A DNA stretch of 5,500 bases from Bacteroidales bacterium (GCA_016926235.1 JAFGOZ010000688.1:1-5500); one strand, 5' to 3'; positions 1 to 5,416 are shown, numbered from the stretch's first letter. Made by a program: numbers and translations. The notes: a model not told the origin generated them from the letters alone.

Positions 1-67
1 CGAAGGTGAGAAGCGACATTGCAATACCGATATATCTGCTGCCGGATGATTTTTCGTGTATGCTCAT
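1..67 (-). CDS. possible N-terminus of a membrane or exported protein, cut by the window edge
   Basis: Reading leftward from an ATG at 67, 22 codons stay open to the window edge and give MSIHEKSSGSRYIGIAMSLL followed by TF. A short polar head followed by a hydrophobic stretch suits the start of a membrane or exported protein. An in-frame TAG (68-70) lies directly upstream, so this ATG would be the start. No Shine-Dalgarno sequence is visible in front of it, which is the main weakness. The base composition drops to AT-rich just beyond the ATG, as expected when leaving a gene. A competing reading is the plus-strand frame 3-134, which is open from the edge and ends in TAA at 132-134. The two are mutually exclusive as main genes and the fragment is too short to decide. 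No function is assigned. Confidence 0.28.
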   Translation of the reverse strand, partial: MSIHEKSSGSRYIGIAMSLLTF

Positions 68-200
68 CTATTATATGGTGAGGATGATCTTAGGATTGAT
101 CAAGTATTTTCAATATGCTTATTTCAATGAGTAAAAACGTGGCGAGTGGCGAATAAGTATGCGCTACTGTAACATATATAAATAAATGTAAATAAATCTA

Positions 201-229
201 TTGAAAAAACCATAAAAACATGATATTAT
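201..229 (+). promoter_or_regulatory. sigma-70-like promoter with extended -10
   Basis: TTGAAA (201-206) and TATTAT (224-229) are separated by exactly 17 bases, and a TG one base before the -10 box (221-222) gives the extended -10 form. Each hexamer matches the consensus at 5 of 6 positions. Transcription would start near 236, right at the base of the hairpin at 238-269. The -10 box lies inside an 8-bp tandem duplication (ATGATATT, 220-235). The DNA is AT-rich, so chance matches are more likely than usual. The spacing, the TG and the hairpin that follows together make this the best promoter in the window. Confidence 0.45.
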
Positions 230-235
230 GATATT

Positions 236-279
236 GAACCACTCCAACGACGAATGTCGGTAAGGTGGTGTCTTTTTTA
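236..279 (+). ncRNA. candidate minimal RNA: hairpin plus U-tract directly after a promoter
   Basis: A transcript starting near 236 would consist almost only of a two-part hairpin and a U-run, about 40-45 nt long. The outer stem is ACCAC (238-242) with GTGGT (265-269), extendable by G236-C272 and A237-T271 around a bulged G. A 5-by-5 internal loop follows, then the inner stem CGAC/GTCG (248-251 and 256-259) closed by GAAT. The tail TCTTTTTTAT is typical of intrinsic termination. The RNA would point at the 3' end of the DUF3800 gene on the other strand without overlapping its coding region unless termination fails. It could be a small regulatory RNA, an attenuated antisense transcript, or just the terminator of an upstream gene with a chance promoter. 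I know no matching RNA family. Confidence 0.33.
238..279 (+). terminator. intrinsic terminator (plus direction)
   Basis: The ACCAC...GTGGT stem encloses a CGAC-GAAT-GTCG stem-loop and is followed by a run of six T within 271-279. On the minus strand the hairpin is followed only by TTCAATATC, so it would work poorly as the DUF3800 terminator. The orientation implies plus-strand transcription arriving from the left, either from the promoter at 201-229 or from a gene ending before about 135. Confidence 0.55.
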
Positions 280-283
280 TAGA

Positions 284-1072
284 TCACTTTGGATAACACA
301 CAATTCCAAATGGATCAGTTGATGATGCTTTTATATTTAAAATAGGATATATCATATCCAGCCACTTTTCTATTCTTTTTATATCAAAGTCTCTTGGAGT
401 TCTATTTGGAGGTTGTCCTAGTCCAAGTTCAATTAATTTATATTGATAAATAATATATGCTAACATATCAGAAATTTGAATAAAATATGATTGATTTGAT
501 TCTTTCACAAGAGGATCTTCTACTAATCCCTTAATTTCCTGTCTATATGAAATTTTATTAAATTGTGATGGTATATAATTAATTTTTTGCATTCTACGTG
601 CAGTATGACGCATTTTTCCAATCCTGCCTTCATCAGTAATAATAAGGTATTTTTCTCCAGGATCATTATGCATGATGGTATTTTCAATTCTTTGAAGCGA
701 ATACGTGAATGCTGTATCTAAAATATCGTAAGTTTGCTTTTTTATTATTGTTTTATTAATTACTACATTTGTTACTTGTATAGGCAAATTGGTTAATACA
801 TTTAAAAAAACCTCAATAACTTGAAGTCGTATATCGTCATTGAGATTTAAAATTTTATAGGGATATTTATTTACAAGAAAATATTTTGTGTGCATTTCCA
901 TTTTTATTGGAAAACCACAGAACTCTTTCAATGTTTTTCGGAAATATTTTAATTGTTCAAATATATCGTGAAAATTTTGGTGATGTAAGCATAATCCAGT
1001 TAACACAAACAGGGGAGAAGAATATTGTGGAAAACCGTCGTCACCCGATTCGTCATAATAGACAATGTACAT
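284..1072 (-). CDS. DUF3800 family protein, putative RNase H-fold nuclease
   Basis: The protein has 262 residues, a normal length for DUF3800. The family signature is visible: the N-terminal strand ends in DESGD (D7, E8, D11), a second acidic position is E59 with H61 (MEMH), a third is ITDEGR (D147, E148), and the C-terminal motif is QISDML (D202). This spacing of acidic residues is what the family uses for its predicted metal-dependent, RNase H-like active site, so the protein is probably catalytically competent and cytoplasmic. DUF3800 proteins are common in phages, mobile elements and defence-type loci; their substrate is not established. The ATG at 1072 is supported by GGGGAG (1080-1085) seven bases upstream. 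A possible extended -10 (TGATATAAA) lies at 1129-1137. No partner gene sits beside it: the nearest gene upstream is about 700 bp away and divergent. It is AT-rich compared with the right half of the window, which suggests acquisition. The family call is fairly secure; any cellular role is inference. Confidence 0.88.
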   Translation of the reverse strand: MYIVYYDESGDDGFPQYSSPLFVLTGLCLHHQNFHDIFEQLKYFRKTLKEFCGFPIKMEMHTKYFLVNKYPYKILNLNDDIRLQVIEVFLNVLTNLPIQVTNVVINKTIIKKQTYDILDTAFTYSLQRIENTIMHNDPGEKYLIITDEGRIGKMRHTARRMQKINYIPSQFNKISYRQEIKGLVEDPLVKESNQSYFIQISDMLAYIIYQYKLIELGLGQPPNRTPRDFDIKRIEKWLDMIYPILNIKASSTDPFGIVCYPK

Positions 1073-1079
1073 TTATACA

Positions 1080-1085
1080 CTCCCC
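1080..1085 (-). promoter_or_regulatory. ribosome binding site of the DUF3800 gene
   Basis: GGGGAG on the minus strand stands seven bases before the ATG at 1072 and fixes that codon as the start. Confidence 0.6.
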
Positions 1086-1348
1086 TTTTTCCAACAACAA
1101 TAATCAATGTTTTTTTGACCCATTATTATTTATATCATACAATAATATTAATGATTCATTTATGTTCCATTATTGTCGGAATGTGTCACCCATCAATTTT
1201 TGTGGATTTACGGCATTATCATTATCAACTATACAAAGCAATAATTATTATTGATGTTATTATAACAATATCCAATGCAAGTGAAAACAATTTGAAAATT
1301 ATTCATCTTTCCATGAAAGCTCTATGAAACTTGGATTGGCGCTTCGAG
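1086..1348. other. AT-rich intergenic spacer, no gene seen
   Basis: This stretch upstream of the DUF3800 gene is low-complexity, rich in ATT/AAT runs, and holds a chance-prone perfect 15-base inverted repeat at 1239-1253 (CAATAAT, one base, ATTATTG). Long open frames cross it on the plus strand but overlap the DUF3800 gene, lack ribosome binding sites and translate to Ile/His/Tyr-rich nonsense. It probably holds the DUF3800 promoter and nothing else recognisable. Confidence 0.5.
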
Positions 1349-1406
1349 CAGACGCTTGGCAATAATCCGGCTTTCACCGGCATGTAAAAATGGATTTTTA
1401 CGTCTG
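1349..1406. repeat. compact palindromic element, REP/MITE-like
   Basis: Three nested or adjacent inverted repeats occupy 58 bases. The outer arms are CAGACG (1349-1354) and CGTCTG (1401-1406). Inside lie CCGG...CCGG with a 6-base loop (1367-1380) and GTAAAAAT-GG-ATTTTTAC (1384-1401), an 8-bp perfect palindrome with a 2-base centre that shares its last base with the outer arm. Read on the minus strand, ATGCCGGTGAAAGCCGG resembles the widespread intergenic palindromes whose core is CCGGCGAAAGCCGG. The element is richer in GC than the spacer around it. It could be a decayed REP-type or miniature transposable element, or a structured RNA leader. The structure is seen directly; the class is inferred from resemblance only. 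Confidence 0.4.
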
Positions 1407-1430
1407 TCATGTAGTTATAGGTAGGTGTAG

Positions 1431-1601
1431 ATGAAACGTCGGAAAGGTGTGGATATATTTTGGAGGAATAGAAATCAGATGATAGAGTATGTGATGCCAA
1501 CATACCCTACCACTGTTGGTATAAAAAGAATGGGATATCAGGACTGCCAATGCCAAGAACAGTCTTATTATTTATATGGTTTGGGAAAAATGATATTATA
1601 A
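1431..1601 (+). CDS. possible small hypothetical protein (56 aa)
   Basis: ATG at 1431 opens 56 codons ending in TAA at 1599-1601. An in-frame TAG (1428-1430) directly precedes the start, and TAGGTAGG ends five bases before it, a usable ribosome binding site. The product begins MKRRKGVDIFWRNRNQMIEY, is basic at its N-terminus, and contains a DCQC pair near residue 40 followed by a tyrosine-rich QSYYLYGLGK tail. I do not recognise it and see no signal peptide or membrane segment. It lies just downstream of the palindromic element at 1349-1406, so it may be a remnant carried with that element or a chance frame. An internal ATG at 1479 is preceded by GGAGG at too long a distance. Confidence 0.25.
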   Translation: MKRRKGVDIFWRNRNQMIEYVMPTYPTTVGIKRMGYQDCQCQEQSYYLYGLGKMIL

Positions 1602-1772
1602 AAAAATATAATATTTCCGGCTTTTCTTAGACCAATAATTTATATATAATAATAAGCAGAATAATATAAATTTTTCAATGGGGAAAAATCATTAAAAATT
1701 TACATTTACCCCAATAAATGCTGGTATTAGGTAAAATCCACATAATATATACAAGTGAGAAATGGGGATGCC
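1602..1772 (+). other. AT-rich leader region of the membrane protein gene
   Basis: This non-coding stretch contains an inverted repeat AAATTTTT (1668-1675)/AAAAATTT (1694-1701) with an 18-base loop, and a second pair TTTACC (1705-1710)/GGTAAA (1730-1735) that flanks the possible -10 region of the next gene. The second pair could be an operator. Both consist of simple A/T-rich words and could be chance. Confidence 0.3.
1699..1727 (+). promoter_or_regulatory. possible promoter of the membrane protein gene
   Basis: TTTACA (1699-1704, 5 of 6 to the -35 consensus) stands 17 bases before TGGTAT (1722-1727), a weak -10 box rescued in part by an extended TG at 1719-1720. It would give a leader of about 38 bases before the ATG at 1773. 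Several other TATAAT-like words occur upstream (for example 1645-1650) without a convincing -35, so this is tentative. Confidence 0.25.
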
Positions 1773-3089
1773 ATGGATGTCAAATCAAAGGGTAAAAAAA
1801 GTGTTTGGTTAGCTTTATTTTTGAATTGTATAGTACCAGGTTTAGGTTATACCTATATAGAAAAATGTAAAAAATTTATTATCATTTTTATTATTAATAT
1901 TATTATAATATTTCTACCAATCTCTATGATGTTTTTGGGATTAAGTGAAGATAAAATAATTATTATTATTTTATGTGGTCGTATAGGTATCTTGATTTAT
2001 ACACTATTTGATATCTATAAATTGACAAAAAGATATAATGAGCAAATTATATGGGATTCTTCAAATAAAAATCCAAAAACTGGAGATAATTATAGCTTGG
2101 CAATCACTTCTCTGGTTCTCGGAATAACAAGTCTAATTGCATGGTTGATACCGATTTTTGGAGTTCCGGTTACTATCACTGGTCTGGTTCTTGGCATTTT
2201 GGGAATGGAGTCCTCAAAGCGTAATGTATCCATTGCAGGTATCATTGTCAGTATTGTTGGTTTTGTTTTTAGCATTATTAATGGCGTGACAGGAGCATAT
2301 TTAGGTGCGACAGGTCAATTATTTAAATATTCAAGTACAAGTACTCCATTGTCTAACTTGTTTCTAATTTCTCCACCGCCCGGCTCAAAATTGACTGCTG
2401 ATAGTGAAACTGCGAATTCGGAAGTAAGCACAATGATAGATTCATATGCGGATTTAATTGATGTGTATCAACCTAATTTTTGGGAAGCATATTTTCTATT
2501 AGATAATTCCACTTATAATTCGGTTTATGAATATTATAAAAATGCAACATCTTTGCAAGGTTTACAATTCGTTGATACTTATCAAGCTGGCGATAAAGGC
2601 AAAGTGTATTCGTTCGCAAATAAGAAATCTAAAATAAACATATTGGTTAATGAAAAACAGGGCACAGTCCCTGCGGGAGTTCTGGTATTCTACTATGATA
2701 TTTCATTGTTTCCTGATATAAAGACCTCGAGAGCAACCGCAAAATTCGATTTTGGGGAAGTCAATAATAGAAAGTTAACCGAAACAGCATATGCCAATCA
2801 ACAAAAATATGGCGGTTCAAGCGAATGTGTCGAATGGTCAATGATTACATTAAATGACGTTGGCAAGAAAAAATGTGTTTATGGAACCATTATTAAGCAA
2901 CGCAGTGATGCGACTGCATTGTATCTGATATTCAGCCCCGAATATGATGATTTTTATTTCATTTCTTATGGTAACTGGTATTACCCGGGCATCGAAGGCA
3001 ACTGCGCCCTGGCTTATGGCGAGATAAAACAATTAGGTCAGGCTCCGGTGATGGTCATCGATAATTATATGCTCAGACAATGTGAATGA
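1773..3089 (+). CDS. multi-pass membrane protein with DUF4190-like region and OB-like C-terminal domain
   Basis: The product has 438 residues. Residues 11-30 carry NCIVPGLGYTYIEK, a PGLG-Y-YI motif like that in TM2-type small membrane modules, followed by hydrophobic segments at about 34-56 (extremely Ile-rich) and 61-79. Residues 107-178 resemble DUF4190 (SLAITSLVLGITSLIAW...GLVLGILGM...IAGIIVSIVGF), about two or three more membrane spans. A proline-rich linker (200-204) leads to a soluble region of unknown type (about 205-340). Residues 350-438 (ECVEW...CVYGTI...FYFISYG...GNCALAYGEIKQ...PVMVID) look like a small beta-barrel of OB type with C352, C368, C411 and C437, possibly paired in disulfides. 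The large domain is probably extracytoplasmic, but topology is inferred. I chose ATG 1773, with GGGGA (1764-1768) just upstream; a GTG at 1755 adds six residues but has no ribosome binding site. The 5' part is far more AT-rich than the 3' part. The function is unknown; sensing or envelope binding is plausible. Confidence 0.85.
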   Translation: MDVKSKGKKSVWLALFLNCIVPGLGYTYIEKCKKFIIIFIINIIIIFLPISMMFLGLSEDKIIIIILCGRIGILIYTLFDIYKLTKRYNEQIIWDSSNKNPKTGDNYSLAITSLVLGITSLIAWLIPIFGVPVTITGLVLGILGMESSKRNVSIAGIIVSIVGFVFSIINGVTGAYLGATGQLFKYSSTSTPLSNLFLISPPPGSKLTADSETANSEVSTMIDSYADLIDVYQPNFWEAYFLLDNSTYNSVYEYYKNATSLQGLQFVDTYQAGDKGKVYSFANKKSKINILVNEKQGTVPAGVLVFYYDISLFPDIKTSRATAKFDFGEVNNRKLTETAYANQQKYGGSSECVEWSMITLNDVGKKKCVYGTIIKQRSDATALYLIFSPEYDDFYFISYGNWYYPGIEGNCALAYGEIKQLGQAPVMVIDNYMLRQCE

Positions 3090-3102
3090 TAATATATAAA
3101 TT

Positions 3103-3123
3103 GGGTGCGCTGCCAGCGCACCC
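3103..3123. terminator. shared bidirectional terminator hairpin between convergent genes
   Basis: GGGTGCGCT (3103-3111) and AGCGCACCC (3115-3123) form a perfect 9-bp stem with a 3-base loop, 13 bases after the stop of the membrane protein gene and about 48 bases after the stop of the secreted protein gene. On the minus strand the stem is followed by AATTTATATATTAT, a reasonable U-rich tail. On the plus strand the tail is TAAAACTTG, so termination in that direction would be weaker or factor-assisted. Confidence 0.6.
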
Positions 3124-3171
3124 TAAAACTTGTCTGTTACAGGCTTCTCACATCTGGCAGCCGGACGGACC

Positions 3172-4650
3172 TTATTTATTAACAACCATTATGTACGTGC
3201 CGCTGCCAACCGCCGGTCCCTGGATTTGATTGTCGATTACGAGGATACAGGGCAGATATGACCAACTGCTGCCGTTCCAGAACAGAATGGTCACGTCTTC
3301 GGAAGGCACATTGTCCGGCAGATTGAAGACAATGTAGCCGTCATCGAATGTGTAGGACAAGATACCCTGGATACGCAACTCAGCCGGTACCAGTCCATAG
3401 TCATCCGGTCCGTGAATAAATTGGGCGCGCAGGGATTTCTCTTCTTTCTCAATCTCGATATTTTTATGTAGATTATTAGTTAAATTATTGTTTGAAGTAA
3501 CTGTTTGATTCATTGTAATGTACACACGAAACGCCATGTCTCTGCTATTTATATCCCATGAGGCGCCGTCATTGTTATACATAGAGCCTCCTGAATAAGT
3601 TCCCATCCCGTTTACAGCAAAGTCAGGGAATACAAAACTATCATCTATTGTGAAAGAATATGACTGTCCCTGGCTCAGAGCAACCGGGGTGTCGATAGTC
3701 ACACTTTGAAAAGTAAAGCTGTCGACAAATACGCCTGTACTATTAACGGTATCCGTTATAGCGATTTGCTGAGAGTGAAGGACGGTGCCGCTGCCTGGAC
3801 TACCCAGGTAAATCCTCAACCTGACTGTACCTATTGAATTGAAATTGGGAGCGAATTCTATCATGGTAAGCGAGCCGTTGGCTGTCGAGGTAAAACTCTG
3901 ACCTATACCATCGTCGGCGTTTTGAACTACGTTTGCATTCTCTTGCGAAATAATGACTGTCGGATCTGACGATGACGATGACGATAAAATTGCGTTTGAT
4001 ATCTGAGCGGCGTTTTGTTTGAGTAATTCCACGGCTTCTTCGGAAGCCAAAGAAATGGGCTGGTTTTGTTCATCTAAGAGCATTGCATTGACGTCTGCCA
4101 TTTGTCGTACCACGTCTATGATTTCCTCGCTCAGCAGGATGGTTTCTTCTGATAACGGAGCAGCTTCATTTGCTGCCTGGTCAGCCTCTTCTTCCGGCGG
4201 GAGTTCTTCCTCTGCTGATTCGTTATTTTCTGCTGCCTGGGTAGATTCTTGCGCCTGAATGGCGTCTTCTTCTGCCGGTGAGAGTTCTTCTTCTGTTGCC
4301 GGGGGTTCACCTGGCGCCTGAACCGGGTCTTCTTCTGCCGGATCGGCTTCACCTGTCTCTTGAACAGAGTCTTCTTCTGCCGGGTCGGCTTCACCTGTTT
4401 CCTGAAGCGATTCATCTTCTGCAAGATCGGATTCACCTGTATCCTGAACAGATTCATCTTCTGCAAGGTCGGATTCACCTGTATCCTGAGCAGTATCTTC
4501 ATCTACAGGTGTCGTTTCACCTGTGGTGGAGACGAATTCATCATTTGGAAGCTCTTCCTGCGCCAGGGCATTATTCAACGGCGGAGTAAAGACCACCATC
4601 AGTAATGCGACCAGAATAACTCGAAAGGATTTATGAAATATTTTGCTCAT
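3172..4650 (-). CDS. secreted acidic repeat protein with C-terminal beta domains
   Basis: The product has 492 residues. A signal peptide is clear: basic head MSKIFHKSFR, hydrophobic core VILVALLMVVF, and a cleavage site near NALA-Q (about 30/31). Residues 40-121 are about six 14-residue repeats of the form VQ(E/D)TGE(A/S)D(P/L)AE-E-(S/P), followed by more Glu/Ala/Pro-rich sequence to about 170. There is no Lys, Arg or His between R10 and R182. Residues 170-222 look helical, then a Ser run (223-228) precedes a beta-rich domain (about 231-380: IGQSFTS...GTVRLRIYLG...SQGQSYSFTIDD...DMAFRVYI), resembling the jelly-roll-like 'choice-of-anchor' modules of secreted bacterial proteins. A last module (about 405-492) ends in TILFWNGSSWSYLP and GTYIMVV, a type often seen at the C-terminus of Chloroflexota exoproteins. 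No sortase motif or membrane anchor is present, so it is probably released or held non-covalently. ATG 4650 is chosen because AGGAG lies 7 bases upstream; an in-frame ATG at 4677 would bury the signal peptide. The acidic repeats may act as a stalk; the ligand is unknown. Confidence 0.85.
   Translation of the reverse strand: MSKIFHKSFRVILVALLMVVFTPPLNNALAQEELPNDEFVSTTGETTPVDEDTAQDTGESDLAEDESVQDTGESDLAEDESLQETGEADPAEEDSVQETGEADPAEEDPVQAPGEPPATEEELSPAEEDAIQAQESTQAAENNESAEEELPPEEEADQAANEAAPLSEETILLSEEIIDVVRQMADVNAMLLDEQNQPISLASEEAVELLKQNAAQISNAILSSSSSSDPTVIISQENANVVQNADDGIGQSFTSTANGSLTMIEFAPNFNSIGTVRLRIYLGSPGSGTVLHSQQIAITDTVNSTGVFVDSFTFQSVTIDTPVALSQGQSYSFTIDDSFVFPDFAVNGMGTYSGGSMYNNDGASWDINSRDMAFRVYITMNQTVTSNNNLTNNLHKNIEIEKEEKSLRAQFIHGPDDYGLVPAELRIQGILSYTFDDGYIVFNLPDNVPSEDVTILFWNGSSWSYLPCILVIDNQIQGPAVGSGTYIMVVNK
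4324..4491 (-). repeat. 42-bp tandem coding repeats (acidic 14-residue units)
   Basis: Four clear 42-bp units encode residues 54-109 of the secreted protein, with degenerate units on both sides (4492-4533 and about 4288-4323). The two units nearest the N-terminus share the DTGESDLAEDES version, the next two the ETGEADPAEED version, so the array probably grew by stepwise duplication. As 42 is a multiple of 3, every frame stays open through the array, which explains spurious overlapping open frames here on both strands. Confidence 0.85.
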
Positions 4651-4657
4651 AATTGAT

Positions 4658-4662
4658 CTCCT
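4658..4662 (-). promoter_or_regulatory. ribosome binding site of the secreted protein gene
   Basis: AGGAG on the minus strand is seven bases from the ATG at 4650. It decides between this start and the in-frame ATG at 4677, which has no such site. Confidence 0.7.
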
Positions 4663-4690
4663 GGAAATAAGGGGCAAGGTTTTTACTCAA

Positions 4691-5118
4691 TTACCCATTA
4701 TCAGGAGGTTTATGGATATTGTCTGTCAGGGAATCTTGACAAAATGACTGCGGAAAGTACGACATTTTTTCTGGAGAACCGATGCCATGCCGAATGGCGA
4801 ACCTGACCGGATCTGGCAGGTTCTTGATTCTGACCTTTTGCATCAGGCGGCTGCGATAGGTATCCGCCGTTCTGGTCGAAAGCGAGAGAAGGTCGGCGAT
4901 CTCCTGCGTGGGATTACCTTCGACAGCCGGTTACAAGATTTCGCGTTGGCGCTCGCTCAAAGCTTCCAACGGATTAATGACGGCTTCTATGCTGCCCGGT
5001 TCCGGAAGGCTGCCGGTAAAAATCCCGGCAGCTTCCTGTGACGGGTAATCCTTTCCTTCCATCACCATTTCAATGGAGGTGACAATATCAATGAAGGCTG
5101 AATCTTTCTTATGCCCTT
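4691..5118 (-). pseudogene. truncated NarL/FixJ-type response regulator with internal stop
   Basis: Reading leftward from about 5118, one frame gives GHKKDSAFIDIVTSIEMVME, a linker, then INPLEALSERQREIL, a TAA stop (4931-4933), and in the same frame PAVEGNPTQEIADLLSLSTR, TADTYRSRLMQKV and FAIRHGIGSPE, ending in TAA at 4691-4693. The first segment is the end of a receiver domain around its conserved Lys (normally LLKDSA). The second is a LuxR/GerE helix-turn-helix broken only by the stop, which replaces a codon usually read as Gln (CAA to TAA would suffice). The phospho-acceptor Asp and nearly all of the receiver are missing: upstream of the Lys motif the frame runs into repeat DNA. No start codon with a ribosome binding site could restore a useful DNA-binding domain. 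Intact relatives regulate transcription when phosphorylated by a histidine kinase; none is in this window. The tail beyond the domain (about 28 codons) is unremarkable. Confidence 0.82.
4697..4725 (-). promoter_or_regulatory. possible promoter of the secreted protein gene
   Basis: On the minus strand CAGACA (4720-4725, 4 of 6 to the -35 consensus) and GATAAT (4697-4702, 5 of 6 to the -10) are 17 bases apart. Transcription would start near 4690, giving a leader of about 40 bases. The site overlaps the last codons of the regulator pseudogene, which suggests the secreted protein gene is expressed independently of it. Confidence 0.27.
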
Positions 5119-5131
5119 CGTCAACATTTAA

Positions 5132-5337
5132 CTGCCCTTCGACAGGCTCAGGGCACGGGTGAAAAAGATTCATGCCACTAAAATTTTAACTGATACCCTG
5201 CGACAGGCTCAGAGCTCGGGTGAAAAAGGTTCATACCACGAAAATTCTGATTGATGCCCTTTGACAGGTTCAGGGCTCGGGTGAAAAAGGTTTAGGTCAC
5301 GAAAATTCTGACTGATGCCCTTTGGCAGGCTCGGGGC
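5132..5337. repeat. tandem array, exact 61-bp period, palindromic core
   Basis: Three full units and a partial fourth are spaced by exactly 61 bases: the core GACAGG starts at 5141, 5202 and 5263, and its variant GGCAGG at 5324. Each full unit reads roughly TGCCCTTCGACAGGCTCAGG, then GCTCGGGTGAAAAAGGTTCA, then TGCCACGAAAATTCTGAC. The core is an imperfect hairpin: TGCCCT/AGGGCA in unit 1 and GCCCT/AGGGC in unit 3. The wording CCTTCGACAGGCTCAGGG is a well-known type of dispersed intergenic palindrome in environmental bacteria; a tandem arrangement with a 40-base spacer is less ordinary. A stray half-unit start (TGCCCTTCG, 5112-5120) sits exactly at the broken end of the regulator pseudogene. 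The period is not a multiple of 3, so it is not coding. Confidence 0.85.
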
Positions 5338-5416
5338 GAGACTCGCGGCAGGCGATGAGTTGCCGATACGTAAAACCCGAAAATGATTCAATAATAGGAA
5401 CTTTTAAAAACATGAG

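Noticed and set aside
3..134. Plus-strand frame open from the left edge, ending in TAA at 132-134
   Set aside because: It could be the end of a gene, and the plus-oriented terminator at 238-279 would suit it. However, it is only 43 codons, gives no recognisable domain, and conflicts with the equally plausible minus-strand start at 67.
178..198. Tandem 10-base repeat (TAAATAAATG/C) as an origin or iteron
   Set aside because: There are only two copies of simple A/T-rich sequence, with no DnaA boxes or replication gene nearby.
886..1327. Two overlapping plus-strand open frames of about 100-120 codons
   Set aside because: They overlap the DUF3800 gene in antisense, have no ribosome binding site, and translate to low-complexity Ile/Tyr/His-rich sequence from AT-rich DNA.
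1303..1503. Minus-strand 66-codon frame
   Set aside because: It runs straight through the palindromic element at 1349-1406, and its upstream GGG lies too close to the start to act as a ribosome binding site. It is better explained as repeat DNA read in frame.
1622..1650. Perfect TATAAT at 1645-1650 as promoter of the membrane protein gene
   Set aside because: The hexamer at the proper -35 distance (TTTTCT) matches poorly, and such words are expected by chance in DNA this AT-rich.
2090..3032. Short minus-strand frames inside the membrane protein gene
   Set aside because: They are antisense shadows of a well-supported gene with recognisable membrane and C-terminal domains.
4019..4605. Several repetitive frames on both strands across the acidic repeat region
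   Set aside because: The 42-bp repeat keeps all frames open. Only the frame with the signal peptide and ribosome binding site is credible.
4787..5041. Plus-strand 84-codon frame
   Set aside because: It is the exact antisense of the LuxR-type helix-turn-helix pseudogene and has no independent support.
5132..5337. CRISPR array
   Set aside because: The units are 61 bases and repeat across their whole length; there are no variable spacers between conserved repeats and no cas genes nearby.
5209..5391. Minus-strand 60-codon frame with PSPEPVKG-type peptide
   Set aside because: This peptide is the translation of the palindromic repeat itself; the 61-base period shifts frame between units.
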